Origin: Glandiceps talaboti
Lineage: Eukaryota; Hemichordata; Enteropneusta; Spengelidae
Length of the DNA stretch: 64,000 nt
Direction of reading: 5' to 3'
Assembly: GCF_964340395.1 (NCBI RefSeq)
Contig: NC_135557.1
Location: forward strand, 6,567,216-6,631,215
Below, piece by piece: positions 11,531 through 20,444 of the stretch. Made by a program: the position numbers and the translations under genes. The notes below the pieces were generated by a model that did no database searches, had not been told where the DNA came from, and saw nothing but the letters and a program-made list of their open reading frames with translations. Positions within the stretch are counted from its first letter, which is position 1; each line of letters begins with the position of its first letter.

Positions 11531-11675
11531 CAGTCAAAATTATCATGAAATGAGAAAGCAAAACCTCCCTTCTTTGTATGTACTCTTTCTTTATTTCCTA
11601 TTGTTCCACTTCTGTACACTTGTATATGTATACTTTTTGTTTGAAAAGCAATAAAGACTGATTAAATATAAAAAA

Positions 11676-11946
11676 GTCAGGTACATCAAGTGATAAGTCA
11701 GGTCCGTCAATTGACAAGTCAGGAACGTCAAGTGATAAGTCAGGTCCGTCAATTGACAAGTTAGGAACGTCAAGTGATAAGTCAGGTCCGTCAATTGACA
11801 AGTCAGGAACATCAAGTGATAAGTCAGGTCCGTCAATTGACAAGTCAGGAACGTCAAGTGATAAGTCAGGTCCGTCAATTGACAAGTCAGGAACATCAAG
11901 TGATAAGTCAGGTCCGTCAAATGACAAGTCAGGAACGTCAAGTGAT
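11676..11946 (+). repeat. 21-bp coding minisatellite (xDKSGxS heptads)
   Basis: About 12-13 tandem copies of a 21-bp unit alternate between forms encoding SDKSGPS and IDKSGTS, giving a 42-bp higher-order period. The first 12 bp duplicate the sequence left of the LINE. The frame continues that of the stub at 6490 once the LINE is removed and ends at a TAA in AGTGATTAAG near 11946. Degenerate unit-like sequence persists to about 12040. All units are multiples of three and open on both strands, so openness alone does not prove translation. Confidence 0.85.
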
Positions 11947-12061
11947 TAAGTTGATGTCAAGTGATAAGTCAATTTGTACGAACGTTGTATCATTTTTGGC
12001 AATTGATAATTCAATGTGGACAGTTGACAATTCATAGCGTGCAATTAAATCAAAGCGTACG

Positions 12062-12247
12062 TTGAAGTCTGCACAAAGCACCCCAGCTTGCTTGGAAGTG
12101 AATACACGTCAACTGACGACTACTTTACAGAACGCATTTGGAAATCGTAATACCAATGTCTACAAAGCTAGGTATGCTCGTGACAAGTTATATGACCTAG
12201 GTCATGACCCGGAAAAAAACCATTGGACCCCGTCTTACATCCAGTAA
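12062..12247 (+). CDS. Short unidentified ORF after the minisatellite
   Basis: A 61-codon frame (or its in-frame upstream extension) contains RQLTTTLQNAFGNRNTNVYKARYARDKLYDLGHDP, which looks protein-like. It follows the heptad array but in a different frame after several stops, so it may be a decayed 3' part of the DKSG ORF or an unrelated fragment. No family recognised. Confidence 0.25.
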   Translation: MKSAQSTPACLEVNTRQLTTTLQNAFGNRNTNVYKARYARDKLYDLGHDPEKNHWTPSYIQ

Positions 12248-12489
12248 TCATGTGTACGCTCGCACATCCTTGTCAGTTTTAGTGGTCATTTTGCTAAACA
12301 ATAGGGAAGTGGTAACAACCTAGCGATAGCTCCTGGTAAACTGCAGTTTTGCACGTGTTCCGACCATTGATACCTACCGTATTGTGACCAAGTCATTATG
12401 AATATATGACCTATGTTATTACAGCATTCGTTTTCAGTAAGAATGGAAATCTGAGATACATTTCTCGAAATTACTTTCGCTCAGACACA

Positions 12490-12590
12490 GTGTTCGAAAT
12501 TCGTGGAAAATATCAACTAGTCAACAGGACTGGTAACTTTAAAAAGTTGCCTGTCCTGCCAAAAACTTATCTGTCCTGATATTATGCCTT
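12490..12590 (+). repeat. Left member of an inverted repeat pair
   Basis: A sequence with the landmarks CAGTGTTCGAAAT, GGACTGGTAA, AAAAGTT and CTGTCC recurs in inverted orientation at about 18855-18960. The pair brackets the ZNF862-like gene and the DIRS element. The match is patchy (clear over short blocks, not end to end), so these may be old terminal repeats or simply two copies of one dispersed repeat. Confidence 0.45.
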
Positions 12591-12878
12591 GCAATTAAAC
12601 GAAATCAAATACAACTAAGAGTTACCTATACTGTAATAGGCTATTACTTTGTCTGTGAACAAATGAAGATGGGATGGAATCATCTTTTTCTTTAAATAAT
12701 CTTTATTTGTAAACAATCATCAATTGCAAGGTACATACTGCACAATACAGTACTTTACTTTGTATTCACAATTCATACTGTCAGTTTCCATGTATAACAT
12801 AATACAATAATATATTTAAAGTCATGAGTCTGGGAGAAAACAGGTACACAATGTACACAGTTTTGCTTGCTTTGCATG

Positions 12879-13294
12879 CTAAACATCAGACAGATCACCA
12901 GTACTATCATCTGTTTCAAGCAGATCTGAGAAGTCAGAGTCATAGTCTGAGTCTGGGTTGTAAGCATCTCCAGATTTGTCATGGGCATCTTCATGTTCAG
13001 GTAATACAGCAGCTGCATCATGAAGTTCATCAATCACCTGTTCTGTCAACAAACCCCACAACTTTTTGCTGTATTTCTGTTTTTCCTAAGTCTTTGAAGG
13101 TCAGCGCTTTCATTATGGCATTATAAATGCCCTGTGCATTTGCAACCTCACAGGCAATAAGCCCAAGAAAGTAGCAGTGGGGAATGCCACGTCTTGCGAA
13201 GTGTACATACACAATCTCATTTTCCACGACAGACACATCAGTTGAACCATCCGACAATAAACTGCAGTATCGTGCTTGTGAGAGTTTACTTTCA
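12879..13294 (-). pseudogene. ZNF862-like protein, 3' part split by DIRS
   Basis: On the minus strand, reading from the DIRS junction, the frame gives IESKLSQARYCSLLSDGSTD, then VSVVENEIVYVHFARRG, YFLGLIACEVANAQGIYNAI and KTEIQQKVVGF. This matches the DGSTDxxVxExExVY region of ZNF862/C17orf113/ZMYM-type hAT-derived proteins. The frame hits TGA at about 13030. A second frame (13061-12879) continues with an acidic tail (DSDYDSDFSDLLETDD), suggesting a frameshift or replacement of the C-terminal hAT domain. The 5' part lies at 17966-18562, and the two are separated only by the DIRS element. Confidence 0.7.
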
Positions 13295-13357
13295 ATTCTA
13301 TTACGTCATCACACTCCAGTAATCACATGAGACTGCACTGCGCATGTGTAGCTTCAG
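13295..13357. repeat. DIRS left terminus: extension plus inverted terminal repeat
   Basis: The left end has an outer segment (13298-13321) followed by an inverted terminal repeat (13322-13357) that is the exact reverse complement of 17854-17889. The outer segment reappears reverse-complemented in the internal complementary region. ATT at 13295-13297 is shared with the right junction (17966-17968). Confidence 0.88.
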
Positions 13358-13461
13358 TGTGCTGCAAGATTTTGAAGACGTGAACACGTACGTGTTCGTC
13401 TCTATGCTAAACAATAGTGTATTCTGTGTAGCTAAATTTACTGTCGACGTGGTCGACAGGC

Positions 13462-14604
13462 ATGGCGACTAAGCCAAGAGACAATGTTTCTAAGGACTTG
13501 AGTGGTGCAACCACTCCCGAGAAAGGCAAGAAACGGAAACATGATAAGGTGAGCATGAGCGTTGTTGACGCTTCACAGGCGTCCACGAGTACAGGTGGAC
13601 TCACGTGTAGTACTAGTAGAGGTCAGGGCAGCGACATGGCGGCCATTTTGAACTTGTTGACGGTGATAAAAGACAGTCAAGGTAAGCTAACCGCCCGTAT
13701 GGATAAACTAGAAACTGACTGTTACTATGAAGGTGGTGACATGGAAGGTAATGATAGTATTGGCAAGGACATTGACGAGCCTGTTGTCAAACGTCACGTT
13801 TCGGACGCGTCCGAAGCTAGTGTTTCAGCCACCGACGACACTGTGAGTGACGTCAATACAAACAAGTCAACTCCAAGTATTTTCAAAGATATCGCCAGCA
13901 AGTTTCTTGTGAAGGAACAATGTGACGAGCCAGCAGATAATGATTTTGCTGAAATGATAAATGCACTATTCAGAGATGGTATCTCTGACGACAAATATAA
14001 TGACTTGATTAAGAAGTTCAATCGACCATCGAACTGTCAAGGGTTGTCTAGTGTGAGAGTCAACCAGTTGATTTGGGACATCATACGTCCCGAAACTAGA
14101 AGTTTGGACACTAAGTTTCAAGCTGTGCAAACGTCACTTGTCAAGGGTTCAGCCTGTGTGGCTAAAATGGTTAGTGCACTAGCCAAGTATAAAGAACGCC
14201 CATCAGATATTGACAGTAGTGAACTACAGAATTTGTTAGACATTGGTACAGATTCGCTAGCCTTATTAGGCAATACCAATCGCCTCATTAACCTTAGAAG
14301 AAGGGATTGTATGAAGGCAGACCTAAAGTATGATTACCTACACTTGTGCTCAACTACAGTGCCATTTTCAGAGCTGTTGTTTGGTGATGATATCACCAAA
14401 AGAGTTAAAGATATACAAGAAGTTAACAAGGCTGGTAACCAAATTGGTACTTGGCAACAACGAGGCACTAATTACCGTGGCAGAATTAGAGGCCGTGGTT
14501 TTAGATACAGAGGTAGAGGTCGTACCAACCATAGAGGTCAATATGATAGATCAAAAAACTACTCACAAGGCCAGAGAAATCAGGCCAAGCAACATTCCAA
14601 GTAA
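13462..14604 (+). CDS. DIRS gag-like protein
   Basis: This 380-residue ORF occupies the gag position. The N-terminus is Ser/Thr/Lys-rich with a basic KGKKRKH stretch. The middle part (about residues 130-300) is a helical region with a capsid-like pattern. The C-terminus is an RG/RGG-rich RNA-binding tail (RGRIRGRGFRYRGRGR). The stop overlaps the next ATG as TAATG, suggesting coupled translation of the RT ORF by reinitiation. The ATG at 13462 lies about 100 bp inside the left inverted repeat. No zinc knuckle is seen. Confidence 0.85.
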   Translation: MATKPRDNVSKDLSGATTPEKGKKRKHDKVSMSVVDASQASTSTGGLTCSTSRGQGSDMAAILNLLTVIKDSQGKLTARMDKLETDCYYEGGDMEGNDSIGKDIDEPVVKRHVSDASEASVSATDDTVSDVNTNKSTPSIFKDIASKFLVKEQCDEPADNDFAEMINALFRDGISDDKYNDLIKKFNRPSNCQGLSSVRVNQLIWDIIRPETRSLDTKFQAVQTSLVKGSACVAKMVSALAKYKERPSDIDSSELQNLLDIGTDSLALLGNTNRLINLRRRDCMKADLKYDYLHLCSTTVPFSELLFGDDITKRVKDIQEVNKAGNQIGTWQQRGTNYRGRIRGRGFRYRGRGRTNHRGQYDRSKNYSQGQRNQAKQHSK

Positions 14605-16688
14605 TGGATAATGGAAGTGCAACTTCTGTATTACCTGTAAGTACTACTACTACAAAACAAGCTATTTTTCAAGCAGGCAGACTGAAACAATTTGAGTATC
14701 AATGGCGAGATATTACAAATGATGAAAGAATAATTGATATTGCAATACATGCCCATATTGAGTTTATTGATGATAAACCACCAGTGCAACTTTATTTACC
14801 AAGTTTATCATCCTTCAGCGTGGCTGAGGAGGAAATTATTAGTACTGAAATATACAAGTTTCTGTCAAAGAAAGTGATCGTGGAATCACAACATTGTGAG
14901 GGTGAATTCATTTCACCAATTTTTGTGGTACCTAAGAAAGATGGTACACATAGAATGATTCTCAACCTGAAATGTTTGAACAATCATGTGCAATATCATC
15001 ATTTCAAAATGGACACATTAGAAACAGCTTTAAGGCTGATAACACCTGGTTGCTACATGGCATCTGTTGATCTCAAAGATGCATATTATACTGTTCCCAT
15101 AGCCAAGGAACACCAGAAATACTTAAAGTTCTTATGGAAAGGACAATTGTTTCAGTATACCTGCTTGCCAAATGGGCTTGCATCAGCCCCTCGTATGTTT
15201 ACTAAACTCCTAAAACCAATGTATGCCACATTGAGGAAATTGGGCCATACTAGTATGGGCTATATTGATGATTCTCTTCTTGCAGGGAGTGATGTCATTG
15301 AATGTAAACAAAACATTTCTGATACTGTGAATCTAGTGACACAGCTTGGGTTTATTCATCACCCAGATAAATCTGTTCTGGTGCCTACCCAAAAACTTAC
15401 CTTTCTTGGGTTTGATATTGACTCTGTATCAATGGCTGTCACCTTGACACAAGGTAAAATTGAGAAATTGATTACTGAATGTAATACGTTAATGAGAAAA
15501 GATAGCGAATCAATACGAATGGTTGCTAAGGTCATAGGCCTTATGATTTCCAGTATACCTGGTGTCGAGTTTGGACCATTGTACTACCGATCTCTTGAGA
15601 TGGCAAAAATTAAAGCATTGCAATGGCAAAATGGTAATTTTGATGCTTGTATGGCCATAACCTCTAATATGAAAAAAGATCTGGACTGGTGGATCCGAAA
15701 CCTACCTCATGAAAAACGTTCAATCAGTAAAGGAAATTCAGACATCACAATTTGTAGTGATGCCTCCACATTAGGCTGGTGAGTCAGCTGTGAAGGAAAA
15801 AAGGGTGGGGGCAGATGGATGGCTGGGGAGGCCAACCACCATATTAACTATTTGGAATTACTGGCAGTATACTTTGCTTTGAGGTGTTTTGAACAAACAA
15901 TTATGAACAAGCATGTGAAAGTGTTGTGTGACAACACTACAGCAGTGGCCTATATTAATAATATGGGTGGTGTCCGGTCAGTAGAATGCAATGACATTGC
16001 TAAAACAATTTGGCTTTGGTGCAAAGAAAGGGGCATATGGCTTACAGCATCACATTTACCAGGGTCACTAAATATAGAGGCTGATTATGAATCAAGGCAA
16101 TTCAATGAGCAAACTGAGTGGCAACTTAATCCATCTATATTTGCACTCATTATGAAGGAATGGGGGCTCCCCACTATTGATTTGTTTGCTAGTAGATTGA
16201 ACAATCAGCTCCGTCACTTTGTGTCATGGAAACCTGACCCAGATGCAGTGCATATAGATGCATTTACAATTATCTGGAAGTCTCATTATTTTTATGCATT
16301 TCCTCCCTTTAGTGTCATCGGAAGATGCACACAGAAAGTTGCAGTGGACCAAGCAACCGGTATACTGATCACACCACTGTGGCCGACACAACCGTGGTTC
16401 ACACAGCTATTGCAAATGTTAGTGGATCATCCACTTCTACTACCAAGAATGGACAACCTGTTGAGGTTTCCAAATTCTCAGAGACTTCACCCATTGCGGA
16501 AGAAAGTGCAACTGATAGCTTGTCTTGTGTCAGGCAATCACCTGAAAAGCAAAACATATCTCGAGGGGCAACCTCGATCATCATGGCATCTTGGAGACAG
16601 GGTACCAAGAAACAGTATGGAACGTACACCAGAAGGTGGCTATAGTTTTGTAGTAAAATCAAGGCAGATCCACTTCATCCAGCTGTAA
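14604..16688 (+). pseudogene. DIRS RT / RNase H / methyltransferase-like ORF, one in-frame stop
   Basis: The reverse transcriptase has PIFVVPKKDGTHRMILNLK, YMASVDLKDAYYTVP, LPNGLASAPRMFTKL and catalytic GYIDDSL. RNase H begins with CSDASTLGW and continues with NYLELLAVYFAL, CDNTTAVAYIN and GSLNIEAD. A TGA at 15780-15782 interrupts the frame right after ASTLGW, where related elements usually have a glycine, so a GGA-to-TGA change is likely. Past RNase H, IDLFASRLNNQL and YAFPPFSV match the DAM-like methyltransferase region found in DIRS1 elements. The ORF overlaps the recombinase ORF in another frame, as is normal for the group. Confidence 0.88.
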
Positions 16689-17494
16689 CACAAGTGTTGG
16701 ACTTTCTAACTGAACTATTCAATTCTGGAATAAGTTACAGTGCCTTAAACACAGCAAGATCAGCGTTATCTGCATTGTGTTCAACTAATCAGCAAAGAAC
16801 AATTGGGGCACACCCACTTGTTGTTAGATTCATGAAAGGAGTTTTTAACCTTCGACCTACCGTTTCCAGATACAGTCATGTATGGGATGTTACTAAGGTA
16901 TTGCATTACCTCAAGACTTGTTCACCAGTAACTGAACTTACCTTAAAGACACTTACCTTGAAACTGGTTATGTTACTAGCTTTAGTAACAGCTGCACGTG
17001 GACAGTCATTGCAGTTGTTAAACTTGCAATACATGACACAGGATGAAGGTTCATATACCTTTACTTATGACACTTTACTCAAACAGAGTCGACCTGGATT
17101 TGCTAACCCAGTAGTAGTCTTACGAACATATGAACCAGACAGACGATTATGTGTCTGTGATACATTGAAAGAATATTTATTACGTACTAAGAGTACTCGC
17201 AATAATGAACACCAACTTTTTATAAGTTATGTTAAGCCATATAAAGCTGTATCAAAGGCTTCAATAAGTCGATGGCTTCGTGAAGTTATGACTAGATCAG
17301 GAATAGATACTGATGTATTTAAAGCTCACAGTGTAAGAGCTGCTGCTACTTCAAGAGCCAAACAGAGTATGGTTCCAATAGATCACATCTTAGCCAGAGC
17401 AGGTTGGTCTTCCACCTGCACCTTTGCAAGGTATTATGATAAACCCATTGCCAAAGCCACTGATGTATTTGCTGAAAGTATTTTGAAAACCTAA
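16325..17494 (+). pseudogene. DIRS tyrosine recombinase ORF, one in-frame stop
   Basis: The C-terminal ORF encodes a lambda-integrase-type recombinase. The N-terminal SAM-like core-binding part has GTKKQYGTYTRRW and FNSGISYSALNTARSALSAL. The catalytic part has TAARGQSLQLLNL (first Arg), KAHSVRAAATSRA (His-x-x-Arg) and LARAGWSSTCTFARYYDKPI (Trp and the Tyr nucleophile). A TAG at 16643-16645 breaks the frame just after RRWL; sequence on both sides is clearly recombinase, so this is a point nonsense mutation. The enzyme would integrate the circular DNA intermediate. Confidence 0.9.
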
Positions 17495-17663
17495 TGTCAC
17501 AGTATTCCAGGTATGGCATTGTACAGGTTAATCTTCGTAGAGAGAGAATTTATGTAAGTTTATTTATTCATACAGAAGTGAACTGTATACTATTATATTA
17601 TTTATTGAGTATATAAAGCACCTTGAAATGTGTACTCGTTTCATTCGCATGTCTTTGCTTTAA

Positions 17664-17786
17664 AGTCTCATGTGATTCCTGGAGTGTGATGACGTAATAG
17701 AATCCCCAAATTAAACGAAACTTACCTGGAAGTTGAAGTTTGGTAGGGATTCTATGTAGTCATCTTTAACACGAAAGGGATCACAT
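17664..17786. repeat. DIRS internal complementary region (ICR)
   Basis: The first part (17664-17703) is the reverse complement of the element's left end (13295-13335, one mismatch noted). The second part (about 17700-17786) is the reverse complement of the right end (about 17884-17968). An ICR complementary to both ends in head-to-tail order is diagnostic of DIRS1-like elements, where it is thought to template completion and circularisation. Confidence 0.92.
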
Positions 17787-17853
17787 ACCCACCCAGACTA
17801 ACCCTCCCTTGAAGTTGGTTTTTTTGTAGACATGCTCATTCAATCTTTAAAGA

Positions 17854-17968
17854 CTGAAGCTACACATGCGCAGTGCAGTCTCATGTGATCCCTTTCGTGT
17901 TAAAGATGACTACATAGAATCCCTACCAAACTTCAACTTCCAGGTAAGTTTCGTTTAATTTGGGGATT
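17854..17968. repeat. DIRS right terminus: inverted terminal repeat plus extension
   Basis: 17854-17889 is the exact reverse complement of the left inverted repeat. The remaining right extension (17890-17965) matches the ICR in inverted orientation, so this end forms a long hairpin with 17700-17786. ATT at 17966-17968 equals the left junction trinucleotide. Confidence 0.9.
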
Positions 17969-18562
17969 TTAGCTCGTTCTACCTCTGATATGGCTACGAG
18001 AAACTGCTGGGCACTTTTATCGTTATGATATGTATGACCAATATCCACACCTTTCTGTTTGTCAAGTGTGCACTGCCATCTAAAGTCGCTGATCGGTCTG
18101 GATTTCTTTGCCAAAGCATGGGCATTTTTGAAGAGTTTAGACAGCTTATCAATTGTTGCAGTGTTCATCGATTGCAGTGCCCTTTCCGCTACCGATTCAC
18201 CTGGAGCAGCATTTTTTGCATCAAGGTATTGCTTGGCATATTTATGCCCGTCTGAATTTCAGAGCCTCGTGTCTGAGATTTGTAGAGCCTCTCACGAATG
18301 AACCATTCGAATATTTGTTGTACTTGTCAGCATGTTGTGTTTTTTTGGCAATGGGCGCGTACACAGTTCTGCATAATTTGCAGTACAACTTCTCGCGGGC
18401 ACTATCGTCGGTGACTAACCAATCTTTAAATTCAATTTTCCATGACTGAACAATTGTTCTCTTACGTTTCGTGGCATCATACTCCCTGTTTGCGCTTAAG
18501 GTTTCCCCCGGTGTTCTTCGTTTAGCCGGGAGAGTTGGTAGGCCAAGATAATTGCGGAGCAT
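17966..18562 (-). pseudogene. ZNF862-like protein, 5' part with frameshift
   Basis: From an ATG at 18562 the frame reads basic N-terminal sequence, then SWKIEFKDWLVTD, KLYCKLCRTVY (a TTF-type zinc-finger CxxC), HADKYNKYSNGSFVRGSTNLRHEALKF. A one-base shift near 18250 ends that frame. The next frame continues with KYAKQYLDAKNAAPGESVAERAL, DKLSKLFKNAHALAKK, SDFRWQCTLDKQKGVDIGHTYHNDK and FLVAISEVERAKI, where the DIRS element interrupts. This is the N-terminal half typical of hAT-derived ZNF862/C17orf113-like nuclear proteins. The frameshift could be decay or an assembly error. Confidence 0.75.
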
Positions 18563-18854
18563 AATTCTGATAATTCCTCAAAACTCACCACCGCGCCATT
18601 CCATGTTATCGTTGATTGACGCAGTACTTTACAGCGCTGTAAAACTCATGGAAAATCTACTTTGATTGGTTGATTTTCAAGGTCGTGCGTCATTCTGTCC
18701 AATCGGCTTGTTTCTTACTCGCAATACATGAACTGAGGAGTTGCCAAAAGATGGCGTTGGAGGCGCTATCCAGGACGGCCAGTGTCACATCACAGTCTAT
18801 GAATAGAAGTACATGTGTATGATCGCCTAAGTTAGTTGTCGACCCACGCTGTCC

Positions 18855-18960
18855 GACGGACTGGTAACTTTTTTATTTTACCAGTCCGGTGGAAAAATAG
18901 CCAGTCTCGGACTGCCGGACAGGCGTTATTTCGAACACTGTCAGACATCAGAAAAGCTAC
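18855..18960 (-). repeat. Right member of an inverted repeat pair
   Basis: On the minus strand this reads CAGTGTTCGAAAT, a variable block, GGACTGGTAA, AAAAAGTT, then CTGTCC-like sequence, matching blocks of 12490-12590. It also holds a local hairpin (GGACTGGTAA facing TTACCAGTCC on the plus strand). It lies upstream of the ZNF862-like start. Confidence 0.45.
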
Positions 18961-18962
18961 GC

Positions 18963-19400
18963 CGACTTTGCCGTTGATAACGAAAAGGGCCGTTTGATTT
19001 GTGTGAGGAACTACCTCACGCCCAACGATGACCGACATACGGTACACCAGGTAAATTTGGATACAAACCTCTGACTTGAGATGTCACACAAATTGGCATG
19101 ACCTCTCTCCTAGTCACAGCGACATCCTCGGCCCTCATCAATTGTTGTTTCCTTTCTAAATACCGAGGGTTACTCCATACATTCCGTCTGTCCAGCATGT
19201 TCCAATATTTTCGATAAAGACGATGACGGATGGTGCAGTGTCATCGCATGTTTCTTGGCCACTACCCAACCAGTCTTGCCTATACCATGTAACGCATGGT
19301 TGACTAAAACAGTACGGACATTCGTCTTGGCCCACTTTTCTTGGTATTTCTGGAAGGGCGAGTTCAGACCCGATGCCACTGTCGTTGACGCCAACTCTTT
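18963..19400 (-). pseudogene. Degenerate coding-like sequence, unidentified
   Basis: Overlapping minus-strand frames give protein-like blocks: SPFQKYQEKWAKTNVRTVLVN, KTGWVVAKKHAM, NVWSNPRYLERKQQLMRAEDVAVTRREVMP and VRGLYPNLPGVPYVGH. No single frame is long, so this looks like a decayed gene or transposon ORF with frameshifts. I do not recognise the family. It lies 5' of the ZNF862-like gene on the same strand and could be part of the same mobile or gene fragment. Confidence 0.35.
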
Positions 19401-20440
19401 CTTCCTACATTAACTACAGATACTCTATGTGTCTTTCACAACGACCAAATCCCAATCAGAATGGGCGAAACATGCCTCGAGCGCCTCTCTCTGATCTTCG
19501 GTGACGATAATTGATATCTTGCTCATCCTGACTGCAACTTCAGACTAACTGCTATAAACTTTAACTGAACAGTTTATAACATATTAGCATCATTTAGCAC
19601 CATTTCACATCTTTTCTATACACAATTCAACCACCCTTGAATGTACGCGATCCATTGCTATGAAGTGTTGATAGATGGAACTTCTGTCAGTATCACGTCT
19701 TCAGTCATCGTGGCGTCGACTATCACAAACTTTCAATGATGTTTACCCAGGCTAATACAGTAGGAAATGTGCCATATGTCGAAAGAAGAGCATTTGTCCA
19801 AACAAAACAAAAAATCACATAAAAAGAAAACACCAAGGAAGAAAAGAAGGAGAGTAACAAAAACTTTTTAATCGACCGACCCACATTTGCAATGGTACAG
19901 TAATGACCAAAAACAGGGTCACACTTTAGGCGCATGGAGGGAGGAGGGACCATGATTACGGTCGACAAACGTTAAACTGACATACCATATACACTTGTCA
20001 GAAAGGAACAATATGTTCCGTAAAATTTGTAAGTCATATATTGGGTTTGTGAGGGGTAATTTTACATCAGGATCGCAATTTATATGTAATTCGTCATCAA
20101 TGCTTACATGCACTCAATACAATTTGGTATCTTCGTATTGTGTGCTGCATCCCATCCCTTGTTTAATTGCCAAATAATCACGCACAACAAAGTGTCACTA
20201 GCCAACAAGATGAAAACTGTCCTGTCCATAGGCCTTTTCAGATTTACAGAAAACTTTCCCAGATAAACAGGAAGCGTGCCATATGTTGCAAAACACCTGT
20301 ATTCGTAGTGAGATCATGTTGAGTCCCATCCCTGATCGCTAACCAGCACATACACCATTCTCATTCTCGACACGCTTGTTTCAACAGCCTTGGTCGTAGT
20401 CTGACGTTCTTGTATAATTCCAGTCGATATCATTTTTGCG
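19401..20440. other. Intergenic, nothing recognised
   Basis: Short frames on both strands have no domain, splice context or repeat structure that I can support. Confidence 0.4.
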
Positions 20441-20444
20441 ATTT

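Larger units (their letters stand above)
6546..11675 (+). mobile_element. L1/Tx1-like non-LTR retrotransposon (LINE)
   Basis: This 5.1-kb element holds ORF1 (RNA-binding protein), an inter-ORF region of about 530 bp, a full-length ORF2 and a short 3' UTR. The 3' UTR has AATAAA at 11650-11655 and an A-rich tail (TATAAAAAA). It is bounded by an exact 12-bp duplication. No stop or frameshift interrupts ORF2, which together with the exact duplication argues for a recent insertion. The left boundary falls at the start of ORF1, so the 5' UTR and initiator codon are either lost by 5' truncation or lie in 5550-6545, where an AAGATGGCCG (YY1-type) motif occurs. Confidence 0.85.
13298..17965 (+). mobile_element. 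Complete DIRS-type tyrosine-recombinase retrotransposon
   Basis: This 4.67-kb element has full DIRS1 architecture: inverted termini, gag ORF, RT/RNase H/methyltransferase-like ORF, tyrosine recombinase ORF, and an internal complementary region (ICR) complementary to both outer ends joined together. DIRS elements are thought to replicate through a circular intermediate and integrate with a tyrosine recombinase, leaving no target-site duplication. That fits the junctions here, where only ATT is shared. Removing the element restores one continuous open frame of the interrupted ZNF862-like gene (AKIESKL). Two in-frame stops (TGA at about 15780, TAG at 16643) make this copy probably non-autonomous. 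Confidence 0.93.

Noticed and set aside
11591-11941. Minus-strand ORFs across the heptad array
   Set aside because: Antisense shadows of the 21-bp unit; only the plus frame carries the start shared with the second locus.
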